Shown piece by piece: positions 63,472 to 64,000 of a stretch of DNA of 64,000 nucleotides. The notes under the pieces are model-generated. The model saw only the letters and a program-made list of their open reading frames with translations, made no database searches and was not told the origin of the DNA. Position 1 is the stretch's first letter; each line of letters begins with the position of its first letter. The DNA is from Synechococcus sp. BIOS-U3-1 (lineage in GTDB: Bacteria; Cyanobacteriota; Cyanobacteriia; PCC-6307; Cyanobiaceae): NCBI RefSeq assembly GCF_014279975.1, contig NZ_CP047936.1, forward strand, positions 496,001 to 560,000, in the 5' to 3' direction. A program made the translations under genes and the position numbers.

Positions 63472-64000
63472 GTTGCTGTTGCAGAGCGGTGAGTGCGAGC
63501 CGCGCCACCCCTGCAGCAGGAGGGCTGTAACAACTACGGATTGGAACACCCAGTAATCGTTGCCGCATCCGTCGCCATTGGGGGTTTTTGGCACCCCCAC
63601 CAAGGGTTACCAAGCGTTTCGGCGCGGGTGCTCCAAGTTCAGTGAGCTTTTTCCAGCCCTGGGATTCGATCTGGCTCAAGCCTTCCAGAAGACCGTGCAA
63701 ATACAGAGCATCACTCACCGGCCTTGGAGTCAGTATTGGTGCAAGATCGGGGTCATCAACGGGAAAGCGTTCTCCTTGTCCGGTCAGGGGCAGCAGCTTC
63801 AGCCCGCTCTCCTGGTCAGGATCGATCTGTCGGCTTAGTTCGTTGAGGTCTATCCCTGGAAAGCACTCGCGCAGCACGGCACCGCCACTGTTTGAGGCTC
63901 CCCCTCCAAGCCAGCGACCTCCTACTCGGTGGGTGGATGTCCCTGCACCATGTCGCAGAGGGATGCTGATGAAGCGTTTGAGCACCAGCGTGCTACCCAG
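63425..64000 (-). CDS. FGGY-family carbohydrate kinase (C-terminal part)
   Basis: The gene runs off the right edge; about 192 C-terminal residues are present, with the frame open at the border (LGSTLVLKRFISIPL). GGRWLGGGASNSGGAVL and KRLVTLGGGAKNPQWRRMRQRLLGVPI are the conserved nucleotide-side motifs of FGGY kinases such as xylulokinase or sedoheptulose/ribulose kinase. It phosphorylates a pentose or related sugar; substrate undecided. Confidence 0.88.
   Translation of the reverse strand: MGSTLVLKRFISIPLRHGAGTSTHRVGGRWLGGGASNSGGAVLRECFPGIDLNELSRQIDPDQESGLKLLPLTGQGERFPVDDPDLAPILTPRPVSDALYLHGLLEGLSQIESQGWKKLTELGAPAPKRLVTLGGGAKNPQWRRMRQRLLGVPIRSCYSPPAAGVARLALTALQQQHDQITCSRRESVELP

Overview
The window is chromosomal DNA from a marine picocyanobacterium of the Synechococcus type. 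The evidence is a photosystem I gene (psaD), cyanobacterial-type gshA and CAAD-domain genes, and above all a large phycobilisome rod cluster with phycocyanin, phycoerythrin I and phycoerythrin II. The PE II alpha subunit has cysteines exactly at 75, 83 and 140, which points to a phycoerythrin-II strain (pigment type 3 in the published scheme). Separate rpcE- and rpcF-like lyase genes, rather than a fused rpcG, and no visible colour-acclimation island suggest a subtype like 3a. That last step is inference.

Layout. (1) 1-28.4 kb is dense housekeeping sequence: the end of a fructosamine-kinase-like gene, a JAMM peptidase/E1-rhodanese pair, a tandem CobO, larE, speD, recF, tRNA-Arg(CCG), an overlapping operon trpE-gshA-ppc-GNAT, psaD, a divergent histidine kinase, rodA, mrp, hemF, an amidase, a complex-C assembly factor, RNase D, an LpxB-like glycosyltransferase, tRNA-Cys, an aldo/keto reductase, purM, rlpA and panC-cmk. 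(2) 28.4-55.7 kb is the phycobilisome rod region. rpcB-rpcA is followed by a terminator-like hairpin and then rpcT-rpcE-rpcF and a tyrosine phosphatase gene. A small unknown gene, cpeS, pebA and pebB form one ATGA-coupled operon. cpeBA, cpeY, cpeZ, two MpeU/MpeV-type lyases, mpeC, mpeBA and mpeY follow, then Nif11-like genes. Next comes a linker operon running into cpeU-cpeT-cpeR, then a pentapeptide protein, an MpeD-like linker, a CpcL-type membrane rod linker, and an uncharacterised phycobiliprotein-like gene with two unknown neighbours. (3) 55.7-62.2 kb is a sparse accessory stretch of hypothetical genes: an integrase-N-terminus-like ORF, small membrane proteins, a TPR lipoprotein and a WYL-like protein. 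It ends at tRNA-Phe(GAA). (4) 62.3-64.0 kb returns to core genes: comF, a DUF2470 protein and a partial FGGY kinase.

How the genes work together. PebA and PebB make phycoerythrobilin. CpeS/CpeU, RpcT/CpeT, RpcE/F, CpeY/Z, MpeY and the MpeU/MpeV-type enzymes attach (and in some cases isomerise) bilins on rpc, cpe and mpe subunits. The linker proteins stack the hexamers into rods. CpeR is expected to co-activate phycoerythrin gene expression. The housekeeping DNA is GC-rich. The lyase and unknown genes between about 36 and 48 kb are visibly AT-richer, while the phycobiliprotein structural genes keep a GC-richer, highly expressed style.

Most unusual points: the divergent phycobiliprotein paralogue with a retained chromophore cysteine beside a membrane-anchored rod linker; a Nif11-like gene broken by what looks like a one-base deletion; a stand-alone CpcD-like domain with a basic tail; several genes whose conserved N-termini have no ATG/GTG/TTG start; and a perfect 32-bp palindrome inside the linker-cpeUTR operon.
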